Assembly: GCA_038924905.1 (NCBI GenBank)
Contig: JBCKUK010000031.1
Span: 1 to 15,137, forward strand
Direction: 5' to 3'
DNA from: JBCKUK01 sp038924905
GTDB taxonomy: Bacteria > Pseudomonadota > Gammaproteobacteria > Burkholderiales > Methylophilaceae
Length of the DNA: 15,137 nucleotides
This document shows positions 4,908 to 14,629 of the stretch, in pieces (the first letter of the stretch is position 1; each line of letters starts with the position of its first letter). Made by a program: the position numbers and the translations under genes. Under the pieces are notes generated by a model. The model was not told the DNA's origin. It was given only the letters and a program-made list of their open reading frames with translations, and did no database searches.

Positions 4908-5972
4908 TTATAAGTGGTACTGGCGGCTAAGTGAATGAACCGAATCAATCATACAAGCCGCGTTTTCCGGTGGGGTGAACTGGGTAATGCCGTGACCCAG
5001 ATTAAACACGTGACCATTGCCATGACCGTAGCTTTGCAGGACATTGCCGACTTCGCGCTCAATGACTGTTGGATTTGACAGCAAAATCGCCGGGTCCAGG
5101 TTGCCTTGCAGCGAGACTTTATCACCCACTCTTTTCCTGGCTTCGCCTATGTCAATTGTCCAGTCCAGGCCCACGCAGTCAGCGCCGATATTGGCGATAC
5201 TTTCCAGCCACAAGCCGCCGCCTTTGGTGAAAACAGTGCATGGCACAGCGCGGCCTTCACGTTCGCGGGTGAGACCTGCCACGATTTTTTGCATGTATTG
5301 CAAAGAAAATTCACGGTAAGCCGCATGGGATAAGGCGCAGCCCCATGAATCAAAAATCATTACCGCTTGCGCGCCAGCTTCAATTTGTGCGTTGAGGTAA
5401 AGAATTACGGCTTGTGCGTTGGTTTCCAGAATGTGGTGCAGCAAATCCTGGCGCTCATAAGCCATTTTCTTGATGTTGAGGAAATCGGTGCCGCCCTTGC
5501 CTTCTACCATGTAGCAAGCCAGTGTCCATGGACTGCCCGAGAAGCCAATCAGTGGCACGCTGCCATTGAGAGCTTTACGAATCTGGCTTACCGCATCCAG
5601 CACATAGCCTAAATGCTCGACTGGGTCAGGTGCAGTCAGATCACGAATTTCCCATTCTTCGCGCAGCGGGCGCTCGAATTTGGGCCCTTCGCCATCCTCA
5701 AAATACAGGCCCAGACCCATGGCATCGGGCACAGTCAAAATATCTGAAAATAAAATAGCCGCATCGAGCGGAAAGCGCGCCAATGGCTGCAAAGTCACTT
5801 CTGTCGCGTAATCAGGATTTTTGGCCAGACCTAAAAAACTGCCGGCTCGCTTACGTGTTTCACAATATTCCGGCAGGTAACGCCCCGCCTGACGCATCAT
5901 CCAGACTGGAGTGTAGTCGGTAGGTTGGCGCATAAGCGCGCACAAAAAAGTATCGTTCTCTAGAGGTGCCAT
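4908..5972 (-). CDS. hemE: Uroporphyrinogen decarboxylase
   Basis: HemE removes the four acetate carboxyls of uroporphyrinogen III to give coproporphyrinogen III in the cytoplasm, the first step committed to haem rather than to sirohaem and cobalamin. The full-length 354-residue TIM-barrel enzyme is present. Signatures are PVWMMRQAGRYLPEY (residues 22-36, with the substrate-binding arginines), FSDIL with Asp77 (equivalent to the catalytic Asp86 of the human enzyme), GFSGSPWTLACYMVEG, FDSWGCAL (around 207), GLDWTIDIGEARKRVG with LQGNLDPA (around 280-295), and HVFNLGHGI near the C-terminus. The frame has no defect. A 136-base gap separates it from gltD upstream, so it may have its own promoter; a TACAAT at 6025-6030 (minus strand) is a weak -10 candidate without a good -35. 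Parts of its 3' region are echoed at 4786-4842 and 4064-4108. Confidence 0.97.
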   Translation of the reverse strand: MAPLENDTFLCALMRQPTDYTPVWMMRQAGRYLPEYCETRKRAGSFLGLAKNPDYATEVTLQPLARFPLDAAILFSDILTVPDAMGLGLYFEDGEGPKFERPLREEWEIRDLTAPDPVEHLGYVLDAVSQIRKALNGSVPLIGFSGSPWTLACYMVEGKGGTDFLNIKKMAYERQDLLHHILETNAQAVILYLNAQIEAGAQAVMIFDSWGCALSHAAYREFSLQYMQKIVAGLTREREGRAVPCTVFTKGGGLWLESIANIGADCVGLDWTIDIGEARKRVGDKVSLQGNLDPAILLSNPTVIEREVGNVLQSYGHGNGHVFNLGHGITQFTPPENAACMIDSVHSLSRQYHL

Positions 5973-6108
5973 TTATTTCATTCCAAAATCAAACTTGCAC
6001 TTTGTTGCCCTCACTTGTCGTACACATTGTACTGTCTGCGTTCGGACGCCTCGTTCAAATTTTATTTTGAAACGAAATTAGGTGAAGTTAAGAAATAGCG
6101 CAACAGGA

Positions 6109-7536
<1,428 letters not shown>

Positions 7537-7569
7537 ACTTAAGCAGCTTCTTTCTTATTTTGTCGCGGA

Positions 7570-10500
7570 TTAAGCTGCTTGCTTCTGTGCAGCAACAACG
7601 CGCTCGGTGAGTACGCGTTTATATTCGTGTGGCATCACTTTGACAAATTTCCCACGATAGCTGTTCCAGTCATTGAGCATGGCTCTGGCGCGTGCACTGC
7701 CCGTGTAATCTGCATGCTTGTTCAGCAAGTCCAGCAAAGCGGTTTCATCAGGCTGGCCGTTATGCTCACCGACCAAGTGGACAACTTTGTCAGCAGACAC
7801 TATTTTTTCCAGACTAACCATGTTGAGGTTGCAGCGTTTGGCGAACATGCCATCTTCATCGTACACATAAGCTATGCCGCCAGACATACCGGCTGCAAAG
7901 TTGCGGCCAGTTTGGCCCAGCACTACCACGGCGCCGCCAGTCATGTATTCGCAGCCATGGTCGCCCACGCCTTCGACTACTGCGCTGGCGCCGGAGTTAC
8001 GCACACAGAAGCGCTCGCCCGCTACACCGCGGAAGTAGCTCTCGCCAGCGGTGGCGCCATACATGACGGTATTGCCGACAATAATATTTTCTTCAGGCTT
8101 GCCGCGAAATGCTGCTGGCGGCTTGATGACGATGCGCCCGCCACACAAGCCCTTGCCTACGTAGTCGTTGCCTTCGCCGGTAAGCTCAAAGGTAATGCCA
8201 TGCGCCAGGAATGCGGCAAAGCTTTGGCCGGCAGTGCCGCTCAGTTTTACGGTAATGGTGTCGTCCGGCAGGCCATCGTGGCCGTAACGAACCGCCACCT
8301 GGTTAGACAGCATGGTGCCAACGGTACGGTTGGTGTTGCTAATGGGCGATTCAATCACCACCTTCTCGCCTTTTTCCAGAGCCGGTTTGGCCTGTTCAAT
8401 CAATTTGTTATCCAGTGCGCGCTCAAGCCCATGCGACTGCGCTTCGTTGTTGTGACGCGAGACGGTGCTATCCACCTTAGGCAAGTAGAAAATCTTGCTA
8501 AAATCAAGACCACGGGCTTTCCAGTGCTCAATGCCTGCTTGCATATCGAGCAAATCGGCACGGCCAATCAAATCGTCAAATTTGCGGATGCCGATGCTGG
8601 CCATCAATTCGCGTACTTCTTCTGCTACGAAGAAGAAGTAATTCACCACGTGTTCGGGCTGGCCGGTGAAGCGTTTACGCAGCACCGGGTCTTGCGTGGC
8701 GACGCCGACCGGACAAGTGTTGAGGTGGCATTTGCGCATCATGATGCAGCCTTCCACTACCAGCGGCGCAGTGGCAAAACCGAATTCATCGGCACCCAGT
8801 AGCGCGCCAATCAGCACGTCGCGGCCTGTTTTCATTTGGCCATCCACCTGTACTCGCACACGGCCACGCAGACGGTTAAGCACCAGGGTCTGCTGCGTTT
8901 CGGAAAGCCCGAGTTCCCATGGCGTACCCGCATGTTTGATGGAAGATATGGGTGAGGCGCCGGTGCCGCCATCATGGCCGGCGATCACAATGTGGTCAGA
9001 TTTGGCCTTGGTCACACCCGCTGCCACGGTGCCAACGCCGGTTTCAGACACCAGCTTGGTTGAGATGGATGCCTTTGGATTGGCATTTTTAAGATCATGA
9101 ATCAGCTGAGCCAGATCTTCAATCGAATAAATATCGTGGTGCGGTGGCGGTGAAATCAAACCAACCCCGGGCAATGAGAAACGCAATCTGGCGATATACG
9201 GGCTTACCTTGTGGCCGGGTAGCTGACCGCCTTCGCCTGGCTTGGCACCCTGCGCCATCTTGATCTGGATCTGGTCTGCGCTGGCCAGATATTCAGCGGT
9301 GACACCAAAACGACCAGAGGCAACCTGCTTGATTTTTGAGCGCATGGAATCGCCCGCCTTGAGCGGAATGTTGCGTTCAATCAAACCTTCCCCAATTACG
9401 GCGGCCATGGTGGTGTCTTTGGCGACAGTAATAAAACGTTTAGGGTCTTCGCCGCCTTCGCCGGTATTGGATTTGCCGCCGATGCGGTTCATGGCGATGG
9501 CCAGTGTAGCGTGGGCCTCGGTAGAGATAGAGCCAAGCGACATGGCGCCGGTCGAAAAGCGTTTAACGATTTCTTTGGCAGATTCTACTTCATCCAGCGA
9601 CACTGCTTTGCCGGCCGGTTTGATTTCGAACAAGCCGCGCAAGGTCATATGACGCTTGCTCTGGTCGTTGATGAGTTTGGCGTATTCTTTGTAAGTGCTG
9701 GTTTCGCCGGTGCGTGTGGCGTGTTGCAGTTTGGCAATAGAATCTGGCGTCCACATGTGTTCTTCGCCACGCACACGGAAAGCATACTCGCCACCCGCAT
9801 CCAGCGCGGTTGCCAATACCGGGTCTTCGCCAAACGCGCTGTTATGCAAACGCAGGTTTTCTTCAGCGACTTCAATGAGGCCGATACCCTCAATATTGGT
9901 AGCGGTGCCGGTGAAATATTCATCGACAAGAGGGCTGTTCAGGCCAACCGCTTCAAAAGTCTGCCCGCCACAGTACGATTGATAGGTGGAAATGCCCATT
10001 TTGGACATGACTTTATACAAGCCCTTGCCGATAGCCTTGACGAATTTCTTATGAGCATCTTCTGCGCCGTTGCCCGCCATGCTGTTAATGGTTTCAAACG
10101 CCAGCCACGGGCAAACGGCTTCGGCGCCATAAGCGGCCAGCAATGCGAAGTGGTGCACTTCACGTGCGGAGCCAGTGTCGATTACCAGGCCAGTATTGGT
10201 GCGCAAACCCGCCCGCACCAAAAATTGGTGGGTGGCTGCGCAGGCTAACAAGGCAGGTATAGCCAAACGGCTTGCACCGACAGCGCGGTCAGACAAAATG
10301 AGCAGATTAAAGCCGTCATCCACTGCCTGCTTCGCTGCTTTGCGTAGGGCTTCGATGGTGTCAGCCATGCCTTCCTTACCTGCGTTGGCCGGATAGGTAA
10401 TATCCAGCGTAAGCGAGCGGTAGCGGCCTTGTGTAAGGGTATCAATCGCTTTTAGCTGTTCCAGCTCATCCAGCGTCAGCACAGGCTGGCTGGCTTCCAG

Positions 10501-12228
10501 GCGGGTTGGCGGGTTGACTTCATCAATGCCGAGCAGGTTTGGTTTAGGGCCAATGAATGTCACCAGTGACATTACCAATTCTTCACGGATCGGGTCGATC
10601 GGTGGGTTGGTCACTTGTGCGAATAACTGCTTGAAGTAGGTATAGAGTAACTTCGGCCTGTCAGAGAGCACCGGCAATGCGCTGTCATTGCCCATAGCAC
10701 CGACGCCTTCTTCGCCCGCCGTAATCATGGGTTGCAACACAAACCGAAGGTCTTCCTGGGTGTAACCAAACGCTTGTTGCAGATCGAGCAAGTCGGCACT
10801 TAATTCCAGTCTGGCATCCACTTTGGGCAAATCCCCCAGGAAGTAGCGAGATTTTTCTATCCAATCTTTATACGGCTTGGCTTGCGCAAGCGCTTGCTTC
10901 ACCTCCGCATCATCAATAATGCGGCCTTGTTCCATATCAATCAGCAGCATTTTGCCTGGCTGCAAGCGCCATTTCTTGATGATTTTTTCCTGCGGGAATG
11001 TCAGTACACCCATCTCAGAAGCCATCACGACAAAGTCATCATCTGTCACTAAATAGCGCGCAGGCCGCAGGCCATTGCGGTCCAGGGTGGCCCCAATCAT
11101 ACGGCCATCGGTAAAGGCAACCGCGGCCGGGCCATCCCATGGCTCCATCAATGCGGCATGATATTCGTAGAAAGCGCGCCGCTCTTCATCCATCAGTGGG
11201 TTGCCGAAGCTATCTTTCGCACCCCAGGCTTCAGGAATCAGCATCATCATGGCGTGTGGTAGCGAATAGCCGCCAGCGACGAGCAGCTCCAGTGTATTAT
11301 CAAACGCGGCGGAATCGGATTGACCATCAACAATCAGCGGCCACAGTTTTTCCAAATCTTCACCAATCAGTGCAGAGCGCATGGCTTCATGGCGCGCTGC
11401 CATCCAATTGACGTTACCTTGCAGGGTATTGATTTCACCATTGTGCGCAATCATGCGGAAAGGATGCGCTAGATCCCAAGCCGGGAAAGTGTTGGTGGAA
11501 AAACGCTGGTGCACCAGCGCCAACGCTGAAACCACGGTTTCATCGGCTAAATCGCGGTAGTAAACACCAACTTCATTCGCCAGCAACATACCTTTGTAAA
11601 CGATAGTGCGGCTGGAGAGTGAGGGGATATAAAACTGACTGTTATCGTCTAATTTGAGTGCGCGAACAGCGTGCTCGATGCGCTTGCGGATCACGAATAA
11701 TTTACGCTCAAAGGCATTTTGATCGGTGACATTTTTGCCGCGCGCAATGAATACCTGGCGCATCACTGGCTCGACATCCCTGGCTGCATTGGCAATGTTG
11801 CTGTTATCGCGAGGCAGGTCGCGCCAGCCTAATAGACTTTGCGCTTCTTCGTGAATAATGCGGCTAATGATGGCTATACAAGCATCGCGACCATCTTTTG
11901 TTTGCGGTAAAAACACCGTGCCGCAAGCATATTCGCCCGCTGCCGGCAGCGCGATATTTAGTTTAGCGGCTTCTTTGCGCATGAAGGCATCGGGCATTTG
12001 AATTAAAATACCGGCGCCATCACCCAATTTCGGGTCATAGCCGGTGGCGCCGCGATGGGTCAGGTTGGCCAGCAACCGCAAGCCCTGCTGCACGATGTCA
12101 TGGCTTTTGTGGCCCTTGATGTGCGCAATAAAACCAACGCCGCATGCGTCCTGCTCGTTGGCTGGATTATATAAACCTTGTTTTATCGGTGCGCGTGTTA
12201 CTGACATATTCTTTAGTTCATAAAACAT
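7570..12228 (-). CDS. gltB: Glutamate synthase [NADPH] large (alpha) subunit
   Basis: GltB is the catalytic subunit of GOGAT. Its N-terminal class II glutaminase frees ammonia from glutamine, which is channelled to the FMN site to aminate 2-oxoglutarate. With glutamine synthetase this is the main ammonium-assimilation route at low ammonium. The nucleophile is Cys29 in EQDACGVGF, so a short propeptide must be removed. Central and FMN domains follow, including GEGGEDPKRF, KPGEGGQLPGHKVS and IAGHDGGTGASPISS. The [3Fe-4S] cysteines are in CIMMRKCHLNTCPVG (about residues 1160-1174), and the C-terminal beta-helix GXGXG domain completes the protein. The length of 1552 is normal and the frame intact. 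The ATG at 12228 is kept, but an ATG at 12207 (MSVTRAPIKQG) fits the usual family start better; neither has a strong ribosome binding site. Downstream is gltD. Confidence 0.97.
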   Translation of the reverse strand: MFYELKNMSVTRAPIKQGLYNPANEQDACGVGFIAHIKGHKSHDIVQQGLRLLANLTHRGATGYDPKLGDGAGILIQMPDAFMRKEAAKLNIALPAAGEYACGTVFLPQTKDGRDACIAIISRIIHEEAQSLLGWRDLPRDNSNIANAARDVEPVMRQVFIARGKNVTDQNAFERKLFVIRKRIEHAVRALKLDDNSQFYIPSLSSRTIVYKGMLLANEVGVYYRDLADETVVSALALVHQRFSTNTFPAWDLAHPFRMIAHNGEINTLQGNVNWMAARHEAMRSALIGEDLEKLWPLIVDGQSDSAAFDNTLELLVAGGYSLPHAMMMLIPEAWGAKDSFGNPLMDEERRAFYEYHAALMEPWDGPAAVAFTDGRMIGATLDRNGLRPARYLVTDDDFVVMASEMGVLTFPQEKIIKKWRLQPGKMLLIDMEQGRIIDDAEVKQALAQAKPYKDWIEKSRYFLGDLPKVDARLELSADLLDLQQAFGYTQEDLRFVLQPMITAGEEGVGAMGNDSALPVLSDRPKLLYTYFKQLFAQVTNPPIDPIREELVMSLVTFIGPKPNLLGIDEVNPPTRLEASQPVLTLDELEQLKAIDTLTQGRYRSLTLDITYPANAGKEGMADTIEALRKAAKQAVDDGFNLLILSDRAVGASRLAIPALLACAATHQFLVRAGLRTNTGLVIDTGSAREVHHFALLAAYGAEAVCPWLAFETINSMAGNGAEDAHKKFVKAIGKGLYKVMSKMGISTYQSYCGGQTFEAVGLNSPLVDEYFTGTATNIEGIGLIEVAEENLRLHNSAFGEDPVLATALDAGGEYAFRVRGEEHMWTPDSIAKLQHATRTGETSTYKEYAKLINDQSKRHMTLRGLFEIKPAGKAVSLDEVESAKEIVKRFSTGAMSLGSISTEAHATLAIAMNRIGGKSNTGEGGEDPKRFITVAKDTTMAAVIGEGLIERNIPLKAGDSMRSKIKQVASGRFGVTAEYLASADQIQIKMAQGAKPGEGGQLPGHKVSPYIARLRFSLPGVGLISPPPHHDIYSIEDLAQLIHDLKNANPKASISTKLVSETGVGTVAAGVTKAKSDHIVIAGHDGGTGASPISSIKHAGTPWELGLSETQQTLVLNRLRGRVRVQVDGQMKTGRDVLIGALLGADEFGFATAPLVVEGCIMMRKCHLNTCPVGVATQDPVLRKRFTGQPEHVVNYFFFVAEEVRELMASIGIRKFDDLIGRADLLDMQAGIEHWKARGLDFSKIFYLPKVDSTVSRHNNEAQSHGLERALDNKLIEQAKPALEKGEKVVIESPISNTNRTVGTMLSNQVAVRYGHDGLPDDTITVKLSGTAGQSFAAFLAHGITFELTGEGNDYVGKGLCGGRIVIKPPAAFRGKPEENIIVGNTVMYGATAGESYFRGVAGERFCVRNSGASAVVEGVGDHGCEYMTGGAVVVLGQTGRNFAAGMSGGIAYVYDEDGMFAKRCNLNMVSLEKIVSADKVVHLVGEHNGQPDETALLDLLNKHADYTGSARARAMLNDWNSYRGKFVKVMPHEYKRVLTERVVAAQKQAA

Positions 12229-12301
12229 TTAGCGGAACCTTCAATACTACCGTTAATTAGCCTCAAGTTCAATCATGTAGACCACGATTCACGCTGGTTT
12301 G

Positions 12302-12315
12302 CTCACTTAGGTGAG
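12302..12315. promoter_or_regulatory. Perfect inverted repeat between gltB and the divergent small gene
   Basis: CTCAC-TTAG-GTGAG is a perfect 5-bp-arm palindrome located 74 bases before the gltB start and about 30 bases before the -35 of the divergent gene. It could be an operator for either direction, but it has no run of T and is too short for a convincing terminator. Its function is unknown. Confidence 0.3.
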
Positions 12316-12343
12316 TATTAAAATAAGGTATAAATTGAGGCAT

Positions 12344-12372
12344 TTGACTTCTTAAATGAGAATGATTATTAT
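12344..12372 (+). promoter_or_regulatory. Promoter of the small Fur-box gene
   Basis: TTGACT at 12344-12349 and TATTAT at 12367-12372 are 17 bases apart, a good sigma70-type promoter. Transcription would start near 12379, giving a leader of about 40 bases before the ATG at 12419. Confidence 0.65.
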
Positions 12373-12376
12373 TTAT
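12358..12376. promoter_or_regulatory. Fur-box-like operator
   Basis: GAGAATGATTATTATTTAT matches the 19-base Fur consensus (GATAATGATAATCATTATC) at about 12 positions, with the left half nearly perfect and the right half AT-rich. It covers the spacer and -10 box of the promoter, where Fur with Fe2+ would block RNA polymerase. The placement suggests repression in iron-replete cells and expression under iron limitation. Confidence 0.6.
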
Positions 12377-12418
12377 AATAGATTATTGTCCCCAATACTT
12401 GCTACAAGGAAGCTATCC

Positions 12419-12667
12419 ATGACTCAAGCAGTGCCCGAAAATACATGTGAGAAAATTGTGTTAGCAGATTCTATGGGATTGCGCTTGATTTACTGCAAAG
12501 ATTGCAATGTGGTGGAGCTGGAAATTGGCGCCGTAACTTTGCGTTTGTGTCCTGATGTGGTGCAGCGCATGGCTAATATGTTGATGAAAGCCAGTTTGAA
12601 ACTTGACAGGCTGGTATCAACACCAGGTGAGGTTCAGCAGCTTACCGAAACACAAGTTATACACTGA
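12419..12667 (+). CDS. Small conserved-type protein of unknown function, probably iron-regulated
   Basis: This is an 82-residue soluble protein with no signal peptide or membrane segment. The start at 12419 (MTQAVPENTC) is preferred over the in-frame ATG at 12356 because AAGGA lies at 12406-12410, eight bases upstream, and because 12356 falls within the promoter. The sequence shows Cys10, then a C-x-x-C pair in LIYCKDCNVVELEIG (Cys28 and Cys31), another Cys at about 46 (LRLCPDVV), and a C-terminal helix with MANMLMKASLKLDRL. The cysteine pair followed by a hydrophobic strand suggests a small metal-binding or redox protein, but I do not recognise the family with certainty. It is the only plus-strand gene between gltB and hemL and is convergent with hemL, the two stops being 16 bases apart. 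The Fur-type operator is the best clue to its role. Confidence 0.75.
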   Translation: MTQAVPENTCEKIVLADSMGLRLIYCKDCNVVELEIGAVTLRLCPDVVQRMANMLMKASLKLDRLVSTPGEVQQLTETQVIH

Positions 12668-12683
12668 CTTTAACTGCAATTGC

Positions 12684-13967
12684 TCAAGCCATTTTTTTAA
12701 ACGCGCTTATCGCTGCATTCACGGTAGCTTTGATATCATCCTCGCTGTGCGCGGCAGAGACAAAGCCAGCCTCAAACGCCGAAGGCGCAAGGTAAACGCC
12801 TTCATCCAGCATGGCGTGGAAGAATCGGTTAAAAGCCTGTTTATCACACTCCATTACCTCCGCGTAGCTGGTGGGGGGCGTTTCGCGGAAATACAAACCA
12901 AACATGCCGCCTACGTTTTGCGCGCTGAATGTAACACCTTGCTCTTTGGCGGCTTTACTCAAACCGTCTACAAATTGTTTGGTCGTGGCTTCAAGCTTGT
13001 TGTAAAAATCCGGGCTTAGAATCAGCTCGAGCGTGGCCAACCCCGCAGCAACCGCAACAGGATTGCCTGACAGCGTGCCCGCCTGATATACCGGGCCCAG
13101 CGGCGCTAAACAGGCCATGATATCTTTGCGCCCGCCAAAGGCACCAACTGGCAAACCGCCGCCAATGACTTTACCTAAAGTGGTCAGGTCAGGTTTAACA
13201 TTGTAGCGGGCTTGTGCGCCACCCAGAGCGACACGGAAGCCGGTCATCACTTCATCAAAAATCAATACCGCTCCAAATTTGGTGCACTGCGCGCGCAGAG
13301 TTTCTAAAAAATCTTTATCCGGCACAATCAGGTTCATGTTGCCGGCCACTGGCTCGACAATGACACAGGCAATTTCATTACCCATTTCCTTAAAAAGGGC
13401 TTCAACCGCGATACTATCGTTATAGGCGAGGGCCAAGGTATGCGCCACTACCTCAGGCGGTACGCCTGCCGAACTGGGTTGACCAAAAGTAAGCAGGCCG
13501 GACCCTGCCTTTACCAGCAGGGCATCGGCATGGCCGTGGTAGCAGCCTTCAAATTTCACGAATTTTGATCGTCCGGTGAAGCCGCGCGCCAAGCGGATTG
13601 CGCTCATGGTGGCTTCGGTGCCGGAACTAACCAGTCGCACCTGCTCCATAGAAGGCACCAGTTTGGTCAGCAACTCTGCCATTTCCAGCTCCAAGGCAGT
13701 CGGTGCGCCAAAAGACAGGCCATTTGCCGCAGTCTTCTGCACGGCGGCTACTACTTCGGGGTGCGCGTGCCCCACAATCATTGGTCCCCAGGAACCTACA
13801 TAATCAATGTATTGTTTGTCGTCCTCATCCCACAGCTTGGAGCCCAGCCCGCGTTTAAAGAACGGCGGTGTTCCGCCTACAGAGCCAAAGGCACGCACCG
13901 GGGAATTAACACCGCCGGGGATGAGGCGCTGGGATTTTTCAAACAACTGTTGATTGCGTGAGGTCAT
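12684..13967 (-). CDS. hemL: Glutamate-1-semialdehyde 2,1-aminomutase
   Basis: HemL is a PLP enzyme that converts glutamate-1-semialdehyde to 5-aminolevulinate, the last step of the C5 route to ALA, in the cytoplasm. The 427-residue length is standard. Visible signatures are the N-terminal IPGGVNSPVRAFGSVGG (about residues 17-33), YIDYVGSWGPMIVGHAHP, VSSGTEATMSAIRLARG (phosphate-binding loop, around 121), EGCYHGHADALLVKAGSG, IFDEVMTGFRVA (Asp that contacts the PLP pyridine) and TTLGKVIGGGLPVGAFGG, in which Lys266 forms the Schiff base. QAGTLSGNPVA is also conserved. The gene starts 14 bases after the thiE stop, so it is probably translated from the thiD-thiE-hemL message. It is convergent with the small plus-strand gene, with only 16 bases between stops and no clear terminator there. 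Confidence 0.97.
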   Translation of the reverse strand: MTSRNQQLFEKSQRLIPGGVNSPVRAFGSVGGTPPFFKRGLGSKLWDEDDKQYIDYVGSWGPMIVGHAHPEVVAAVQKTAANGLSFGAPTALELEMAELLTKLVPSMEQVRLVSSGTEATMSAIRLARGFTGRSKFVKFEGCYHGHADALLVKAGSGLLTFGQPSSAGVPPEVVAHTLALAYNDSIAVEALFKEMGNEIACVIVEPVAGNMNLIVPDKDFLETLRAQCTKFGAVLIFDEVMTGFRVALGGAQARYNVKPDLTTLGKVIGGGLPVGAFGGRKDIMACLAPLGPVYQAGTLSGNPVAVAAGLATLELILSPDFYNKLEATTKQFVDGLSKAAKEQGVTFSAQNVGGMFGLYFRETPPTSYAEVMECDKQAFNRFFHAMLDEGVYLAPSAFEAGFVSAAHSEDDIKATVNAAISAFKKMA

Positions 13968-13981
13968 GGTGGTCAGTTTGG

Positions 13982-14629
13982 TTAATTAGTTTGATTAAAA
14001 AGATTAGAAAATTGTTGAGCAGTCAGTCGAATATCCTCTGCTGAAAATAAAGCACCAATTACTGCGATACTGCTGGCCCCAGCCTTGATTGCTAAAACGG
14101 CATTATCCAATGTTATGCCGCCTATCGCTACTATCGGAAGCTTAAGTTCTTTGGCTACGCGGCTGATGAGCTCTAATGGCGCATTGACAGCGGCGGGTTT
14201 AGTTGTGGAATTGAAACAGGCACCAAAAGCCACATAATCTGCCCCGCTCAAGGCTGCGGATTGGGCAAGTTCATAGCGATTGTGGCAGGAGGCGCCCAAT
14301 ATTTTTTCCGCACCTAGCTGTTGCCGCGCTGAAGATAAATTGCCATCACTCTCGCCAAGGTGAACACCATCGGCATCCAGATGCAAACACAAATCCAGGT
14401 AATCATTGATAACCAGCGGAATATGATGTTTGCGGCATATTTTTAATAAAGCAGCAGCTTGTTCAGTACGCAAATCAGCATCAACCAATTTGTTGCGGTA
14501 TTGAATGATGGACGCGCCGCCAAGCAGGCTTGCTTCCACCACCTGACACAACATTTCGGTATCCTCAATATCCGACGTAATGGCGTAAAGCCCTTTGATC
14601 ACAGAACGACTAGTCTTTGTTGCTCTCAT
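13982..14629 (-). CDS. thiE: Thiamine-phosphate synthase
   Basis: ThiE joins hydroxymethylpyrimidine diphosphate and thiazole phosphate to thiamine phosphate. About 215 residues are read from the ATG at 14629, which overlaps the thiD stop by 20 bases and fits the family length; the open frame extends to 14734 but that part only shadows thiD. Family features are GLYAITSD near the start, ASIIQYRNK (diphosphate-binding Arg-Asn-Lys), VINDYLDLCLHLDADGVHLGESD, ILGASCHN, ADYVAFGACFNSTTKP and VAIGGITLDNAVLAIKAGASSIAVIGALF, the last forming the phosphate-binding end of the TIM barrel. The ribosome binding site (GAAGA) is very close to the ATG, consistent with coupling to thiD. hemL follows after 14 bases. 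No riboswitch lies between thiD and thiE; any TPP element would be upstream of thiD, outside the window. Confidence 0.93.
   Translation of the reverse strand: MRATKTSRSVIKGLYAITSDIEDTEMLCQVVEASLLGGASIIQYRNKLVDADLRTEQAAALLKICRKHHIPLVINDYLDLCLHLDADGVHLGESDGNLSSARQQLGAEKILGASCHNRYELAQSAALSGADYVAFGACFNSTTKPAAVNAPLELISRVAKELKLPIVAIGGITLDNAVLAIKAGASSIAVIGALFSAEDIRLTAQQFSNLFNQTN

Noticed and set aside
6052..6073. Inverted repeat TTCAAA...TTTGAA between gltD and hemE, considered as a terminator
   Set aside because: The stem is AT-rich and short, and no T run follows in the gltD direction, so termination is not supported.
7579..8802. Long plus-strand open frame (407 codons) opposite gltB
   Set aside because: It lies entirely antisense to the strongly conserved gltB 3' region, has no recognisable domain and is a typical shadow of a GC-rich gene.
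9511..10248. Plus-strand open frame of 245 codons opposite gltB
   Set aside because: Antisense to gltB, with no motif and no ribosome binding site evidence; explained by codon bias of the real gene.
12374..12379. TATAAT considered as the -10 box of the small gene
   Set aside because: It is 24 bases from the TTGACT; TATTAT at 12367 gives the proper 17-base spacing.
13968..13981. TPP riboswitch or promoter before hemL
   Set aside because: The gap is only 14 bases and has no room for a riboswitch; no THI-type element was seen anywhere in the window.
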